Shown here: positions 44,935-54,604 of the stretch, in pieces | Position numbering within the stretch: the stretch's first letter is position 1 | How the letters are laid out: each line of letters opens with the position of its first letter | Assembly: GCA_031286065.1 (NCBI GenBank) | Contig: JAITUZ010000050.1 | Location: forward strand, 78,783-142,782 | Length of the DNA: 64,000 bases | Source of the DNA: Candidatus Methanimicrococcus odontotermitis | GTDB taxonomy: Archaea > Halobacteriota > Methanosarcinia > Methanosarcinales > Methanosarcinaceae | Direction: 5' to 3' | Notes under the pieces: generated by a model | What the model was told of the DNA's origin: nothing | The model's database searches: none | The model's input: only the letters and a program-made list of their open reading frames with translations | Position numbers and translations under genes: made by a program

Positions 44935-46148
44935 TGGCAGTCAACCCAAGCGATAAATCTAAAATGACTGTTGTGGAAGGCTCTTACGCTGTCGCGCACG
45001 CCGCGAAAGTGGCCCGCCCTCAAGTCATTTCAGCTTATCCGATTACACCTCAGACCCACATCGTGGAAGACCTTTCCCAATTTATGGCGGATGGTGACAT
45101 TCCCGGCTGCGAATACATTAACGTGGAATCCGAATTCTCGGCAATTTCCGCTTTGATCGGCGCTTCCGCGACCGGCGCTCGAACATACTCGGCGACAACG
45201 TCGCAGGGACTCTTTTTAATGCACGAGGCGCTGTTCAACGCTTCCGGCATGAGGCTCCCGATCGTGATGACGGTTGTCAACCGCGCCGTTGGCGCGCCGA
45301 TTAACATTTGGAACGACCAGCAGGATTCCATCGCGCAGAGAGATTCCGGCTGGATTCAGCTCTACGCCGAGGACACGCAGGAAGCGGCTGACATGGTCCT
45401 TCAGGCGTTTAAGATTTGCGAAGACAAGAATGTTCTTTTGCCGATCATGGTTTGTATGGACGGCTTCGTGCTTTCTCACGTTTATGAGCCGGTTGTCCTG
45501 ATGGACCAAAAAGAAGCGGACGAATATTTGCCGCCGTTTAAACCGGATGTTTTCCTGGACCCGAAAAATCCGATGTCATTCGGCACGCTCGGCGACCCGT
45601 CCGTTTACACGGAATTCAGATACATGCAAGAACGAGCGATGAAAGCCGCGCTGCCGGTCATTGAAAAAGCGGCCGACGATTTCAAGAAGGTCACCGGAAG
45701 ATATCACGGCGGCTTGATTGACGGTTATGAATCAGATGATGCTGAAGTCGTTATCGTTTCATTCGGTTCTCTTCTCGGAACGATTAAAGATGTCGTTGAC
45801 GAATACCGCGCAAACGGCGAAAAAATCGGCGTTTTGAAGATCCGCTCTTTCAGACCGTTCCCGACAGAAGCCGTCAACAACGCTTTGAAGAACGCGAAAG
45901 CCATCGTTGTCGTTGAGAAAGACATTTCAATCGGCAGAAACGAAGGCGCGCTGTTTACGGAAATCAAAGCCGGATTATACAACACGCCGGCAAGAATTCC
46001 GATAATCAGCTACATGGTCGGCCACGGCGGCCGCGATATCCGCCCAAGCCACATTAAAGAAATTATCGAAGCAGCGAAGAAAGTTGCGGAAACCGGAAAG
46101 ATCGAGATTGAATCTCAGTTTAATGATGTGAAGGAGGAATTACTGTGA
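44934..46148 (+). CDS. porA: Pyruvate:ferredoxin oxidoreductase alpha subunit
   Basis: 404 residues from ATG 44934, which shares its A with the porD stop; GGAGG lies at 44922-44926. Diagnostic segments: VISAYPITPQTHIVEDLS near 30, EFSAISALIGASATGARTYSATTSQGL, and GRNEGALFTEIKAGLY near the C-terminus. It provides part of the pyruvate site and subunit contacts. Full length; coupled to porB by a four-nt overlap. Confidence 0.95.
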   Translation: MAVNPSDKSKMTVVEGSYAVAHAAKVARPQVISAYPITPQTHIVEDLSQFMADGDIPGCEYINVESEFSAISALIGASATGARTYSATTSQGLFLMHEALFNASGMRLPIVMTVVNRAVGAPINIWNDQQDSIAQRDSGWIQLYAEDTQEAADMVLQAFKICEDKNVLLPIMVCMDGFVLSHVYEPVVLMDQKEADEYLPPFKPDVFLDPKNPMSFGTLGDPSVYTEFRYMQERAMKAALPVIEKAADDFKKVTGRYHGGLIDGYESDDAEVVIVSFGSLLGTIKDVVDEYRANGEKIGVLKIRSFRPFPTEAVNNALKNAKAIVVVEKDISIGRNEGALFTEIKAGLYNTPARIPIISYMVGHGGRDIRPSHIKEIIEAAKKVAETGKIEIESQFNDVKEELL

Positions 46149-47038
46149 GCGGCAATCAGCCTTTCAATTTATTGACACCCGGACACAACGGCTGCGCCGG
46201 ATGCTGTGACGCTTTAGCCGCGAAATACGTTTTGATGGCCGCAGGTCCCGACTGTATTATTGTCAATCCGACCGGCTGTTTAGAAGTGATGACAACGCCG
46301 TTTCCGAGAACCGCTTGGAATGTTCCGTGGATTCACTCTTTATTTGAAAACGGCGGTGCTGTCGCGTCCGGCGTTGAAGCGGCACTCATTGCGATGGGGC
46401 GCAAAGGAAAAACGAAAGTCATCGGCATCGGCGGCGACGGCTCGACAATGGATATCGGCATCGGCGCTTTATCCGGCGCGTTTGAGCGCAACCATGACAT
46501 CACGTATGTCTGCATCGACAATGAAGCTTACATGAACACAGGCGTTCAGCGCAGCAGCGGCACGCCGTTTGGCGCGTCAACGACGACGAGTCCTGCCGGA
46601 AGCAGATCTTACGGCAATAACACGAACAAAAAAGACATGCCGGCCATCATGGTCGCTCACGGTTCTCCGTATGTGGCAACGACTTCGATCGGCTACGCCA
46701 ATGACATGATCAAAAAAGTCAAAAAGGCGGTCGACACGGTCGGTTCAACATACATCCACGCGCATGCGCCCTGTCCGACAGGATGGGGATTTGATTCGTC
46801 CAAGACGATTGAAATCGCGAAGCTGGCTGTCGACTGCTGTCTTTGGCCGCTCTACGAAATCGAAAACGGCGAAATCACCGCTGTCAAGAAAATCAAAGAC
46901 CCTAAACCGGTTGAAGACTACTTAAAAGCGCAATCCCGCTTCAAACACCTTTTCAAAATGGAAGGCGGCGACAAGGAAATTGAAAAAATCCGGCAGTACG
47001 CCGACAAAAACATCGCGAAATACGGACTCGATAAGTGA
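46145..47038 (+). CDS. porB: Pyruvate:ferredoxin oxidoreductase beta subunit
   Basis: TPP-binding subunit, 297 residues from GTG 46145, with AAGGAGGAAT upstream. Cys of an Fe-S cluster are in GHNGCAGCCDAL. The TPP motif GIGGDGSTMDIGIGALSGAFERNHDITYVCIDNEAYMNTG contains the GDG...N core, and HAHAPCPTGWGF is also typical. Last gene of the operon; a hairpin terminator overlaps its stop codon. Confidence 0.95.
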   Translation: MSGNQPFNLLTPGHNGCAGCCDALAAKYVLMAAGPDCIIVNPTGCLEVMTTPFPRTAWNVPWIHSLFENGGAVASGVEAALIAMGRKGKTKVIGIGGDGSTMDIGIGALSGAFERNHDITYVCIDNEAYMNTGVQRSSGTPFGASTTTSPAGSRSYGNNTNKKDMPAIMVAHGSPYVATTSIGYANDMIKKVKKAVDTVGSTYIHAHAPCPTGWGFDSSKTIEIAKLAVDCCLWPLYEIENGEITAVKKIKDPKPVEDYLKAQSRFKHLFKMEGGDKEIEKIRQYADKNIAKYGLDK

Positions 47039-47060
47039 TTTTTCACTTATCGTTCTTTTT
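47030..47060 (+). terminator. Terminator of the por operon
   Basis: GATAAGTGA (47030-47038, containing the porB stop) pairs with TCACTTATC (47043-47051) across a TTTT loop, then a T-rich run. It lies between convergent transcripts. Confidence 0.8.
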
Positions 47061-47121
47061 ATTTCTTGTTTCTTTTTTAATTAATATTCTCTAAAATTTT
47101 TAAAAAATAAAATGAATGAAT

Positions 47122-47673
47122 TCATTTCTTCATAAACATCTCTTCATACAAATCAATCTTCATATCTAATCTTTTTGAAACGTAATCATGGCTTTCGCCG
47201 AGGATTTCTAAAATCAGGACGGATTCGTCATAATATTCTTCAATCTTGTCCGCGCCCCAATGCGCCGGCGGTTTTTGAAGATTAATGATCCGGTCGCACA
47301 TTTTGACTGCGGAAATGTCTGAGCCGCCGGATTTGATTCCATTGAGATAATCCGGAAGCGGCAAACCTTCTTTTTTTGTCAGTAAATCAACGCCGAAAAC
47401 AACGGCCGGCTCAAACCGGCGCAGCATTTCTTCTTTGGTCACGGGCGTGTCTTCCAAAACGTCATGAAGAAGAGCGATTGAAACGGCGTCTTTGATGTTT
47501 TGAAACGGTCTTTTCCGGTCCGCCGCGAGAACTTCGTCCGCCACCATGCAGACATGAATCACATAAGGCAAACCGGCGTAAAGCTGACCGTTATGCGCCT
47601 GCGCCGCGTAAAAAAGCGCGTTGTTGTAAAAATCCTGAAGTTCATTCGGCGGCGCAGCCGCTCTTTTTATCAT
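47122..47673 (-). CDS. HD-domain phosphohydrolase (SpoT/MESH1-like)
   Basis: 183 residues. The HD metal site is visible as His in YVIHVCMVADEV, His-Asp in ALLHDVLEDT near 70, and Asp in KMCDRIINL near 125. This is the layout of the ppGpp/NADPH hydrolase domain of RelA/SpoT and MESH1. Methanogens are not known for ppGpp signalling, so the nucleotide substrate is open. The ATG follows directly after the acetyltransferase stop, with GGGGTGA as ribosome site within the end of that gene: a coupled pair. Confidence 0.85.
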   Translation of the reverse strand: MIKRAAAPPNELQDFYNNALFYAAQAHNGQLYAGLPYVIHVCMVADEVLAADRKRPFQNIKDAVSIALLHDVLEDTPVTKEEMLRRFEPAVVFGVDLLTKKEGLPLPDYLNGIKSGGSDISAVKMCDRIINLQKPPAHWGADKIEEYYDESVLILEILGESHDYVSKRLDMKIDLYEEMFMKK

Positions 47674-48192
47674 TTAATTCACCCCGCGTTCTTTCCGTTT
47701 TTCCGATTTGCCGAAAAATTTGATCTGTTCTTTTCTGAAAAAATAAGAATTTAAATTCGTCATCATCACATAACCGTCCTCGCCGTCGGAATAATATTGA
47801 AATTCCATCCACGCCGCCGAAAACCCCAATTTGGTGTACAAATTGATGGCCGGCTTGTTGCTGATGCGGACCTCCAATGAAGCTTTCTGAAGTCCCTTAA
47901 GCAGGAAATACGTGCATATATGATCGATCAAAAGCTCGGCGATTCCGCGGTTTCTGTAATACTTGCTGACCGCAAGCGAAAAGATATGTCCTTCCGATTC
48001 CGAAAGCGCGTAGCCGACAATGAAGCCGACCACATCCTGCCCGATGACACAGACAAAAAAACCATCGTGGAAGACTTCATAAAAATGGATGTATTCATAC
48101 GGGTTGTGTTCGTTAAAAGCCTCCGCTTCCAGCATCAAAATACTGTATTCGTCATCGGGAAGATAACGGCGGATGAACGGCTGCGGAAACAT
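47674..48192 (-). CDS. GNAT-family N-acetyltransferase
   Basis: 172 residues. The acetyl-CoA-binding motif is HIFSLAVSKYYRNRGIAELLIDH (R/Q-x-x-G-x-G/A type), followed by LEVRISNKPAINLYTKLGF. This is the RimI-like arrangement for N-terminal or side-chain acetylation. Substrate unknown. Upstream gene of a two-gene unit with the HD hydrolase. Confidence 0.87.
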   Translation of the reverse strand: MFPQPFIRRYLPDDEYSILMLEAEAFNEHNPYEYIHFYEVFHDGFFVCVIGQDVVGFIVGYALSESEGHIFSLAVSKYYRNRGIAELLIDHICTYFLLKGLQKASLEVRISNKPAINLYTKLGFSAAWMEFQYYSDGEDGYVMMTNLNSYFFRKEQIKFFGKSEKRKERGVN

Positions 48193-48209
48193 GTAACTCT
48201 CTGAAAAAG

Positions 48210-48245
48210 ATTATGGCTTTTATTATGGCTTTTATTATGGCTTTT
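48210..48245. repeat. Three 12-bp tandem repeats
   Basis: ATTATGGCTTTT is repeated three times without change, followed by ATTTTT. It lies in the intergenic space upstream of the acetyltransferase gene. No function is apparent. Confidence 0.8.
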
Positions 48246-48428
48246 ATTTTTCTTTAAGGTTTGGGTATCTGATTTTATCAAAAAGAACAAATGATTATTC
48301 GAGGGACAAAGGAATACATGATAGGAGAAGAAAAGAAAACAAATTAAAACACGGACAAGAAAAATAAATATAATCGTGCCCGCATAAATTTAAAGATATC
48401 AGAACTGTAAAGTATTTCAAAATCGGAA

Positions 48429-48911
48429 ATGATTGTAGTGAGAAAAACCGATCAAAATAAAAAGATGAATAATTTTCTGTTCATTTTTTATATTATTCTC
48501 TTCTTATTTTATTGCCTGTTTTTCTTTTCATTTTTAAGAAATGAATTCATCGCTGAATTCGGCGATGTTTGGATGTTTATCCTTCTGCTCCTCCTTTATA
48601 CATTTATGCTTACAGGAGGAACAATTTACGGTTTTATCACTCACGAAAAAATGAAAGCGGCGTTTTTAGGAGTTCTTTTTCCGGTCATGTCAGGATTTTT
48701 TAATATCCTTCATATAGATTTGATCCGGAACAGTTCACCCATTTATGAATTCATACTCTTTAGCCTGATTGGACTGTTATGCGGACCCGCCGGGTTTTTC
48801 GCGGCGAATACTCAAAGTGACCGGCTCAAAAGATATTTCCTTTATTTGCTTTCCTTTATATGCTTAATATCGGGGCTGTGGTTATTTTTGGAACGGCCGG
48901 CATTTTTTTAA
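48429..48911 (+). CDS. Multi-helix membrane protein of unknown function (first of a pair)
   Basis: 160 residues from ATG 48429 (ATG 48465 is also possible). About five hydrophobic helices, short loops and no motif I recognise. The second gene of the pair begins 17 nt downstream. The two proteins have similar size and composition and may form one membrane complex. Confidence 0.6.
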   Translation: MIVVRKTDQNKKMNNFLFIFYIILFLFYCLFFFSFLRNEFIAEFGDVWMFILLLLLYTFMLTGGTIYGFITHEKMKAAFLGVLFPVMSGFFNILHIDLIRNSSPIYEFILFSLIGLLCGPAGFFAANTQSDRLKRYFLYLLSFICLISGLWLFLERPAFF

Positions 48912-48928
48912 TCGAGAATATGATTTCA

Positions 48929-49408
48929 ATGTCGGAAAATAAAAAAGTGACAGCTATGAATTTTAAGAAAATATATGCCTTGTACACAGGTCTTTTTTTG
49001 TTGTTTCTCGTCTGTGTTGTCAGCTTTGTGATATACTTCCGGCTTGAGATACTGTCTCCCGAATTAATTGAGCTTGCCGGATATTTCGGTTATTTTCCGG
49101 CCTTGTTTTTGCTGTATTATTATGCGTCTGTTCTTCCGAAAAAAGAGAGAAAGTACGCTAAAAAGATTTTGTGGATTGCGCTTCCTTTGCTTGCCATCAT
49201 TTATTATATATTATGGGTCAAAATGAATGATTTTATCGGTTCAAATTATCAAGGCGCCGCTTTTGATCTTTTGATGATATGGGGAAAAATGCTTCTTTTT
49301 ACCGCTTCACTGTTTTTCTTCATTCATGCCGTTTTGCGCACTGATGTTTTCGTCGGCAAAATCTTTAAAAAACAAAGGATGGAATTCTTTAATTCCGCTT
49401 CATTCTAA
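48929..49408 (+). CDS. Multi-helix membrane protein of unknown function (second of a pair)
   Basis: 159 residues from ATG 48929; the frame also offers ATG 48920 and a start at 48860 that would overlap the previous gene by 52 nt. Four clear membrane helices (YALYTGLFLLFLVCVVSFVIYF, FGYFPALFLLYYYASVL, ILWIALPLLAIIYYILWV, MLLFTASLFFFIHAVL) and a basic tail. Not recognised. It converges on the dus gene 17 nt away. Confidence 0.55.
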   Translation: MSENKKVTAMNFKKIYALYTGLFLLFLVCVVSFVIYFRLEILSPELIELAGYFGYFPALFLLYYYASVLPKKERKYAKKILWIALPLLAIIYYILWVKMNDFIGSNYQGAAFDLLMIWGKMLLFTASLFFFIHAVLRTDVFVGKIFKKQRMEFFNSASF

Positions 49409-49425
49409 AAGAGAGATTGTAAGAT

Positions 49426-50478
49426 TCATTTAAGATATTCCCGCCGGCATTTTTCATTATATTCGCTGAAAATATTCATAATTTCAACCGCCAGCGCGTT
49501 TCTTTCTTCAGAGAGTTCGTCATCGGAAAAATGACGGATTTTAACATCCTTATGAAGATCGTTGATTTTCAGCCGCATTTCCCGCGAATACGGCAAGCCT
49601 TTCGTAAACCATTGCGCATGCGCCCGGATGTTGACATGAGGCAGCAGATGATATTTTTTTAAATAAAAAAAATAATGATTCAAATCCTCGGCGCGGCCTT
49701 CAAATTCATCCGGCGGCGCAAGGTTTTCAGGCACGCCGTTTTTTAAATAAAATTTCAGTTTTTCAAATATTCCGGGGTTGCCGATAGCGGCCCGGCCGAT
49801 CATGTAACCGTCGCAGTCTGTCAGATCCATCGCGGTTTGAAGCGATTTTTCATCAGCGATGTCGCCGTTTAAAATCACCGGGACCGAAAGATCTTTTTTA
49901 ATTTCGGCGATGATTTTCCAATCGGCATTTCCGGAATACATTTGACCTCGCGTTCTTCCGTGGACGGTAATCGCGGACGCGCCGGCATCTTCCAAAGATT
50001 TCGCCAGCCGCAGCGTTTTTTCATCGTCATTGTAAATTCTGATTTTAGCGGTGACCGGAATTTCAGACATATCACAAACGCGGCGGATAATGGAAGCCGG
50101 ATGATTTTCAGACCCAAAATCTTGCGCCATCAAAGCGGCACCGCATCCCGTTTGTGTAATCGGCGGAGACGGGCAGCCCATATTGATATCAATGACGCGG
50201 GCTGCCGGAGAAAACAATTCCTGCAAACCCGCGGCAGCTTTTGAAATTGATTCAGAATCGCTGCCGACGATTTGGATCCCGTAAGGGATGCCGTCAATTG
50301 AAAAGCCGCGGTTTTTCGCGTACGGGTCGCCGTGGTTGAAACCGTCGGCATGGATCATTTCCGTGTATGTGAAATCCGCGCCGCGCGAATGGGCGGCGAA
50401 ACGAAACGCCGGATTTGTGACATCCGCCATCGGCGCCAAAAACAAAGCCGGCTTATTCTTTTTAAAATCATAAAACAT
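49426..50478 (-). CDS. tRNA-dihydrouridine synthase
   Basis: FMN- and NADPH-dependent reduction of tRNA uridines. 350 residues. TIM-barrel start LFLAPMADVTNPAFRFAAHSRGADFTYTEMI. Substrate tRNA and FMN site: IDINMGCPSPPITQTGCGAALM, with the catalytic Cys in TQTGCGAAL. Then ITVHGRTRGQMYSGNADW, VILNGDIADEKSL, and DGYMIGRAAIGNPGIF. The C-terminal helical domain binds tRNA. Confidence 0.94.
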   Translation of the reverse strand: MFYDFKKNKPALFLAPMADVTNPAFRFAAHSRGADFTYTEMIHADGFNHGDPYAKNRGFSIDGIPYGIQIVGSDSESISKAAAGLQELFSPAARVIDINMGCPSPPITQTGCGAALMAQDFGSENHPASIIRRVCDMSEIPVTAKIRIYNDDEKTLRLAKSLEDAGASAITVHGRTRGQMYSGNADWKIIAEIKKDLSVPVILNGDIADEKSLQTAMDLTDCDGYMIGRAAIGNPGIFEKLKFYLKNGVPENLAPPDEFEGRAEDLNHYFFYLKKYHLLPHVNIRAHAQWFTKGLPYSREMRLKINDLHKDVKIRHFSDDELSEERNALAVEIMNIFSEYNEKCRREYLK

Positions 50479-50584
50479 AAAACAGCCCCAACGCCGTTAC
50501 CAATATATTTTCTTCTATTTATTTTGTTTTAAAAGAAAGGGATGCTTTTAAATGAATGACAGCTTATTAAAAAAAAGAATTAAA

Positions 50585-50590
50585 GGAGAT
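50585..50590 (+). promoter_or_regulatory. Shine-Dalgarno deciding the TTG start of the UPF0200 gene
   Basis: GGAGAT lies six bases before TTG 50597. The upstream in-frame ATG 50552 has only AAAGGGATGC nearby, and its 15 extra codons are K-rich and unlike the family start. Confidence 0.6.
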
Positions 50591-50596
50591 AAAAAA

Positions 50597-51169
50597 TTGA
50601 GAATTATTGCTTTTGTCGGTATGCCCGCTTCCGGAAAATCCGAAGCGTCAAATGTCGCGAAAGAAATGGGAATTCCCGTTGTTACCATGGGCGATGTGAT
50701 CCGAAAAGAAGTTCAGCTCCGCGGCGCAGATCCGGCTGACGGCGGCAAAATCGCAAATGAACTGCGCGAAAAAGAAGGATTGGATGCCATATCTAAAAGA
50801 TGCATGGTCATGATTGAAGAAAAAATGAAAGAGACGCCGTCTGAAGTTTTCGTTATTGACGGCGTTCGCGGAATTGCCGAAGTCGATTATTTTAAAGAGC
50901 GGCTCGGACACGGATTCATGCTTGTTTCAATCGCTATCGACTCTCCAATTGAAGAGCGTTTTGACAGAATCGCCGCCCGCAAAAGAGAAGACGACATGGA
51001 TAATATTGAACAGCTCAAAGAACGCGACGCGCGCGAAATCGGATGGGGCATGGGCGAAGCGATTGCCGCGTCTGACCGGATCATTGAAAACACATCCACT
51101 TTAGATGTTTACCGAAACCATATCCGTCAGCTGTTTGAAGAAATGATTGAAAAAGAAAAAAACCAATAA
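50597..51169 (+). CDS. UPF0200-family P-loop nucleotide kinase
   Basis: 190 residues from TTG 50597. P-loop VGMPASGKSEAS near residue 8, then VTMGDVIRKEV, FVIDGVRG near 95, and a lid ARKREDD: the adenylate/dephospho-CoA kinase fold. The substrate of UPF0200 is not known. It is followed five nt later by the UPF0201 gene, a pairing common in methanogens. Confidence 0.85.
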   Translation: MRIIAFVGMPASGKSEASNVAKEMGIPVVTMGDVIRKEVQLRGADPADGGKIANELREKEGLDAISKRCMVMIEEKMKETPSEVFVIDGVRGIAEVDYFKERLGHGFMLVSIAIDSPIEERFDRIAARKREDDMDNIEQLKERDAREIGWGMGEAIAASDRIIENTSTLDVYRNHIRQLFEEMIEKEKNQ

Positions 51170-51174
51170 TCGGG

Positions 51175-51663
51175 ATGAACATGCTGAACGTGAAAGTGAC
51201 ATTTTGCGCCCCCGTTTACATAACGGAAGACTCTGAAAAAGTCAGCGCGGCCGTTTCCAATATGGTGAATTTCGGCCGGCCGAAAAGCGAAGAAAACCGC
51301 GCCGAATTCGAAAAACCGGGAATCGGAGACGAAAATATTAAACAGACGGCAAGAATTAACGGAAATTTAGAACTGCTGTCCGGTATCCATTATTTAATTC
51401 GAAAAGAAGAAATTATTGATACCGTAAACACCGCTCTTAAAGACGGAATTGATGACAGCGGCTGCAAGACGCGGGTCGCGCTCAACAAACAAGCGGCGCT
51501 GATGAAACATCTCAGTTTTCCCGCGGACGATGAACCGCTCGGCTCCGTTTATTTGACGATCGAAGCGGAAACGCAAGACGCGCTGTTAAAAATTATAGAC
51601 TGGCTGACACCGCCGACAAAAGAAGGCGTTCCGGTTTACGAATTAAAAATGAAAGAATTGTAA
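51175..51663 (+). CDS. UPF0201-family protein (putative RNA-binding)
   Basis: 162 residues from ATG 51175; ATG 51181 is equally possible. The sequence pattern VKVTFCAPVYITEDSEKVSAAVSNM...NLELLSGIHYLIRKEEIIDTVNTAL...TRVALNKQAALMKHLSFPADDEPLGSVYLTIEA is typical of UPF0201, an archaeal family with an RNA-binding-like fold related to exosome subunits. Probably coupled with the upstream kinase gene. Confidence 0.85.
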   Translation: MNMLNVKVTFCAPVYITEDSEKVSAAVSNMVNFGRPKSEENRAEFEKPGIGDENIKQTARINGNLELLSGIHYLIRKEEIIDTVNTALKDGIDDSGCKTRVALNKQAALMKHLSFPADDEPLGSVYLTIEAETQDALLKIIDWLTPPTKEGVPVYELKMKEL

Positions 51664-52063
51664 AAACAGAAAAAAACTCTAAAAAACTATCTTCCTTATT
51701 TTCAATCAAGAAGTGCATATTTGGAGTTTATTTTAAAAATCCGAATAAACCGAGTTTAATTTTCATTTTTTGATAACAACGAATGTGAAAATCATATCGT
51801 CTTATCAAAAGGGTCTGAAAAATATATTTGCCACTATTTATCTATTTATATATTCTCCCACCATTCTTATTTTATTATTTTTCTTAATTGTTTAAAAACA
51901 TATATATGTATGTAAATTAATATAACTGGTTGTTTAATGTATTTTTGCCAAATCAGATGAAACCGGCAATTCTCTATGATATGTTCTTATCTTTGATTGA
52001 ATAAAATCAGATCCGGTTGAATGGATTTCTAATTCAATCAGACCTGCTTTTCAGGTGATTCAT
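51664..52063. other. AT-rich intergenic region before the secreted protein gene
   Basis: About 400 nt with no gene. TATA-like strings occur at 51838-51852 and 51900-51912. Nearby AAAATCAGA and CAATCAGACC strings vaguely recall the CRISPR repeat but do not make a copy. Confidence 0.4.
52053..52060 (+). promoter_or_regulatory. Shine-Dalgarno deciding the start of the secreted protein
   Basis: AGGTGATT, a full match to the archaeal anti-Shine-Dalgarno, is three bases before ATG 52064. It argues against the in-frame GTG at 52055, which lies inside it. Confidence 0.65.
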
Positions 52064-54523
52064 ATGATCCAAACAAAATCTATGATAATCTTTTTTGTTT
52101 TAAGCATGTTTCTCATTACCGGTTTATCTGTCTGCGCCGGCGATGATTCAACAACCGAAGTCTCAATCTACAACTCAACAGACTACAATCCGAATGTTCC
52201 CGTAACATACAATTCAATCGAAGACGAGCCTGCCGAAGAAGACATAACACCTTCAATATACAATTCAACCGGCGGTAATCCGGCAAATGATTCAACAAAC
52301 GATCCGATTGCTGATGAACCGGAAGGCGCAGCCGAGTTAACTGAATTCCAAAAAACTCCGATTGATGTCGCTTATTCAAGAGACAAATTGAAAAATATTA
52401 ATGTCTCTGACAATACACTTAGATCTTTTTCACAATTCGGCTTGTGGCTTGAAGAACAAGGCGTAGATGCTGAAGCCAAAGACATAAATGTTATGTACAT
52501 CGATGATGATTTGAGATCCCTTGAAGGCTACTGGGTTTTCGCGACCCGCCCTGAATCAAAAGAGATGTACATTGAAATATTACAAAATTCAAAAAGCGAG
52601 AACGCCTCTCCTGATGAAATGATTTCATTTTTGAAAAATCTCGATGAAAAATATCCCGTAAAATATGTTCGCACCGGACTTGTTTTATTCATCACGGTTG
52701 AAAATAAAGAGGCTTTGCTTTCCGAAATTTCTGAAAAGGAAATCCAAATGCTGAAAGATATTTCTAATGCAATCCTTGAAGAAGCGGCAATAAAAGGAAA
52801 TGAAGTCATTACTTCAAATTGGGGCTCATCAAATCCGAACATACATGCAGATATGTCAAGATGGGCCGCTGAAAAAGCAGGGTTTGATCCGTATTATGCA
52901 GACATTATTTCAGAGAATGCTGCTGAACCGGATAATGTTAGTTTTATAGATGTAATAGATATAGGAGATATCACGATATCAATTGCACCACCCGGATTTT
53001 TATTAGGAGGGATTTTTATAAATGGTGCAGAATATGTCTATTTAAAAAATTATAACCACTACTATAATCCAACAGATTTGAATGGACTTGGTTTTGGAGG
53101 TGCGCCTAATTGTATTGAAGATGAATTTAATAGTATATCTACAGCTGGATCAGATGAAGAAAAAAGTATACACCTATCTTATGCATCCCATTATATGGCT
53201 GATTTGAGTATGCCACTGCATACAAATTATGCAGGAGACCAACTAATATATTATGGAAAAAATGCAATAGAAGACTTACAGGAGCCTCATTTTACTTATG
53301 AAAACGACTATGTCGGAGCAAATTGGATGACCGGACATAATTTTAGTCAATATGCAAAAAACGTAACTAGCAGCACTTTGATTCGGATTCCTGAATTAGA
53401 TAGTGAGGATTTAGCAAGCTATTCATACGCTTACTCTGATGACACTTGGAATTGTGGATTAGCACTTAGGAATAATCCGAATTATATTCCATCCTCGTCT
53501 GTTTATTACGCAACTGCTTTCAGTATAGATCGCGGTCAGGGGTATTTGATCGGTCTTATGGAAAAAGGATACCAACTGATAATGCCCTCGTCAATTGCAT
53601 CGAGTTTTGAAAATGAAAAAGATATTACAATTCAACTTTCAGAAGCGGGTCTCCGCACCCAGAAATTGAATTTAACAAACTTAAGGGTTTCGATGGGTGC
53701 CGGAGACAGTGCGCGTATTTACATCAATGATAACGAAATTTTAAGATTTGCTGACTCCTCTGCCGGCGGGAACCTTTACGTTTATAATGAAAACGGGAAT
53801 CAATTGGGTTCCATATCAAAAATAAACGGCAAGCCATCATATGAGAATATGACTTTTGATGTCTCGTTTAGTCATGACGGCTCTGAAATGACCATTGACA
53901 TTAAAAAATATTATCGCGGCGCTCTTAACGGCACTTTCAACTATTCTTATATGACAAACACCGAGATGTCAGAAATAAGAGCAAATATGACCGGCTATCA
54001 GTCCAATGCGGATTATATCAGCAGTAACTATGAAGTTTATCATGAACTTTTGACATGGACATATGAGGACGGATCTTTTTCAAACCAGCAAGATAAGACA
54101 CTTCAACTCGAAAAAACAGGATCTCGTGTTCAGGAACTGAGGTTAACTGATTTGAGAGTTTCAATGGGTGCTGGAGACAGTGCGCGTATTTATATCAACA
54201 ACAATGAAATTTTAAGATTTGTTGACTCCTCTGCCGGCGGAAATCTTTATGCCTATGATGAAAACGGAAATCAAGCGGTTCCCGTCCTGACGCAAGTAAA
54301 CGGCAAACCGGCGTATGAGAATATGACGTTTAATATCTCTTTCACTCATGATGGTTCAGAGATGACTGTTTACGTTCGAAAATATAATGATGATGTTCTC
54401 AACGGTGCTTTCACCTATTCCTATGCGATAAATGAGATTTCAACAATGAGAGCGAATATGACCGGTTATCAATCCAACGTGGATTATATCAGCAGCAATT
54501 ACGGAGTTTACTACGAATCTTAA
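52064..54523 (+). CDS. Secreted zinc-phospholipase-C-like protein with two C-terminal repeat modules
   Basis: 819 residues from ATG 52064. Signal peptide about 1-25 (IIFFVLSMFLITGLSVCA). Residues ~25-90 are a Thr/Ser/Asn-rich spacer. The central region resembles bacterial zinc-dependent phospholipase C/S1-P1 folds: NIHADMSRWAAEKAGF, NHYYNPTDLNGLGFGG, YASHYMADLSMPLHTNY and EPHFTYENDY, with His/Asp/Glu in the right order for a multi-zinc site. The C-terminus has two ~140-residue copies sharing LRVSMGAGDSARIYIN, NEILRF, SSAGGNLY, NMTF, HDGSEMT and MTGYQSN-DYISSNY. These may bind a surface. The substrate is unproven. A decayed third copy of the module lies at 55361. Confidence 0.75.
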   Translation: MIQTKSMIIFFVLSMFLITGLSVCAGDDSTTEVSIYNSTDYNPNVPVTYNSIEDEPAEEDITPSIYNSTGGNPANDSTNDPIADEPEGAAELTEFQKTPIDVAYSRDKLKNINVSDNTLRSFSQFGLWLEEQGVDAEAKDINVMYIDDDLRSLEGYWVFATRPESKEMYIEILQNSKSENASPDEMISFLKNLDEKYPVKYVRTGLVLFITVENKEALLSEISEKEIQMLKDISNAILEEAAIKGNEVITSNWGSSNPNIHADMSRWAAEKAGFDPYYADIISENAAEPDNVSFIDVIDIGDITISIAPPGFLLGGIFINGAEYVYLKNYNHYYNPTDLNGLGFGGAPNCIEDEFNSISTAGSDEEKSIHLSYASHYMADLSMPLHTNYAGDQLIYYGKNAIEDLQEPHFTYENDYVGANWMTGHNFSQYAKNVTSSTLIRIPELDSEDLASYSYAYSDDTWNCGLALRNNPNYIPSSSVYYATAFSIDRGQGYLIGLMEKGYQLIMPSSIASSFENEKDITIQLSEAGLRTQKLNLTNLRVSMGAGDSARIYINDNEILRFADSSAGGNLYVYNENGNQLGSISKINGKPSYENMTFDVSFSHDGSEMTIDIKKYYRGALNGTFNYSYMTNTEMSEIRANMTGYQSNADYISSNYEVYHELLTWTYEDGSFSNQQDKTLQLEKTGSRVQELRLTDLRVSMGAGDSARIYINNNEILRFVDSSAGGNLYAYDENGNQAVPVLTQVNGKPAYENMTFNISFTHDGSEMTVYVRKYNDDVLNGAFTYSYAINEISTMRANMTGYQSNVDYISSNYGVYYES

Positions 54524-54604
54524 AGCAGGCTGGGGTTCAACTTGGTATTTTAATGAGGCACTCTCATATGAGAGTGCTTTCATTAAAAATACAGAGAAAG
54601 GGTT

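Noticed and set aside
51990..52050. AAAATCAGATCC and CAATCAGACC strings as a further CRISPR repeat
   Set aside because: Only short pieces match the repeat, in mixed orientation and without a 29-nt copy.
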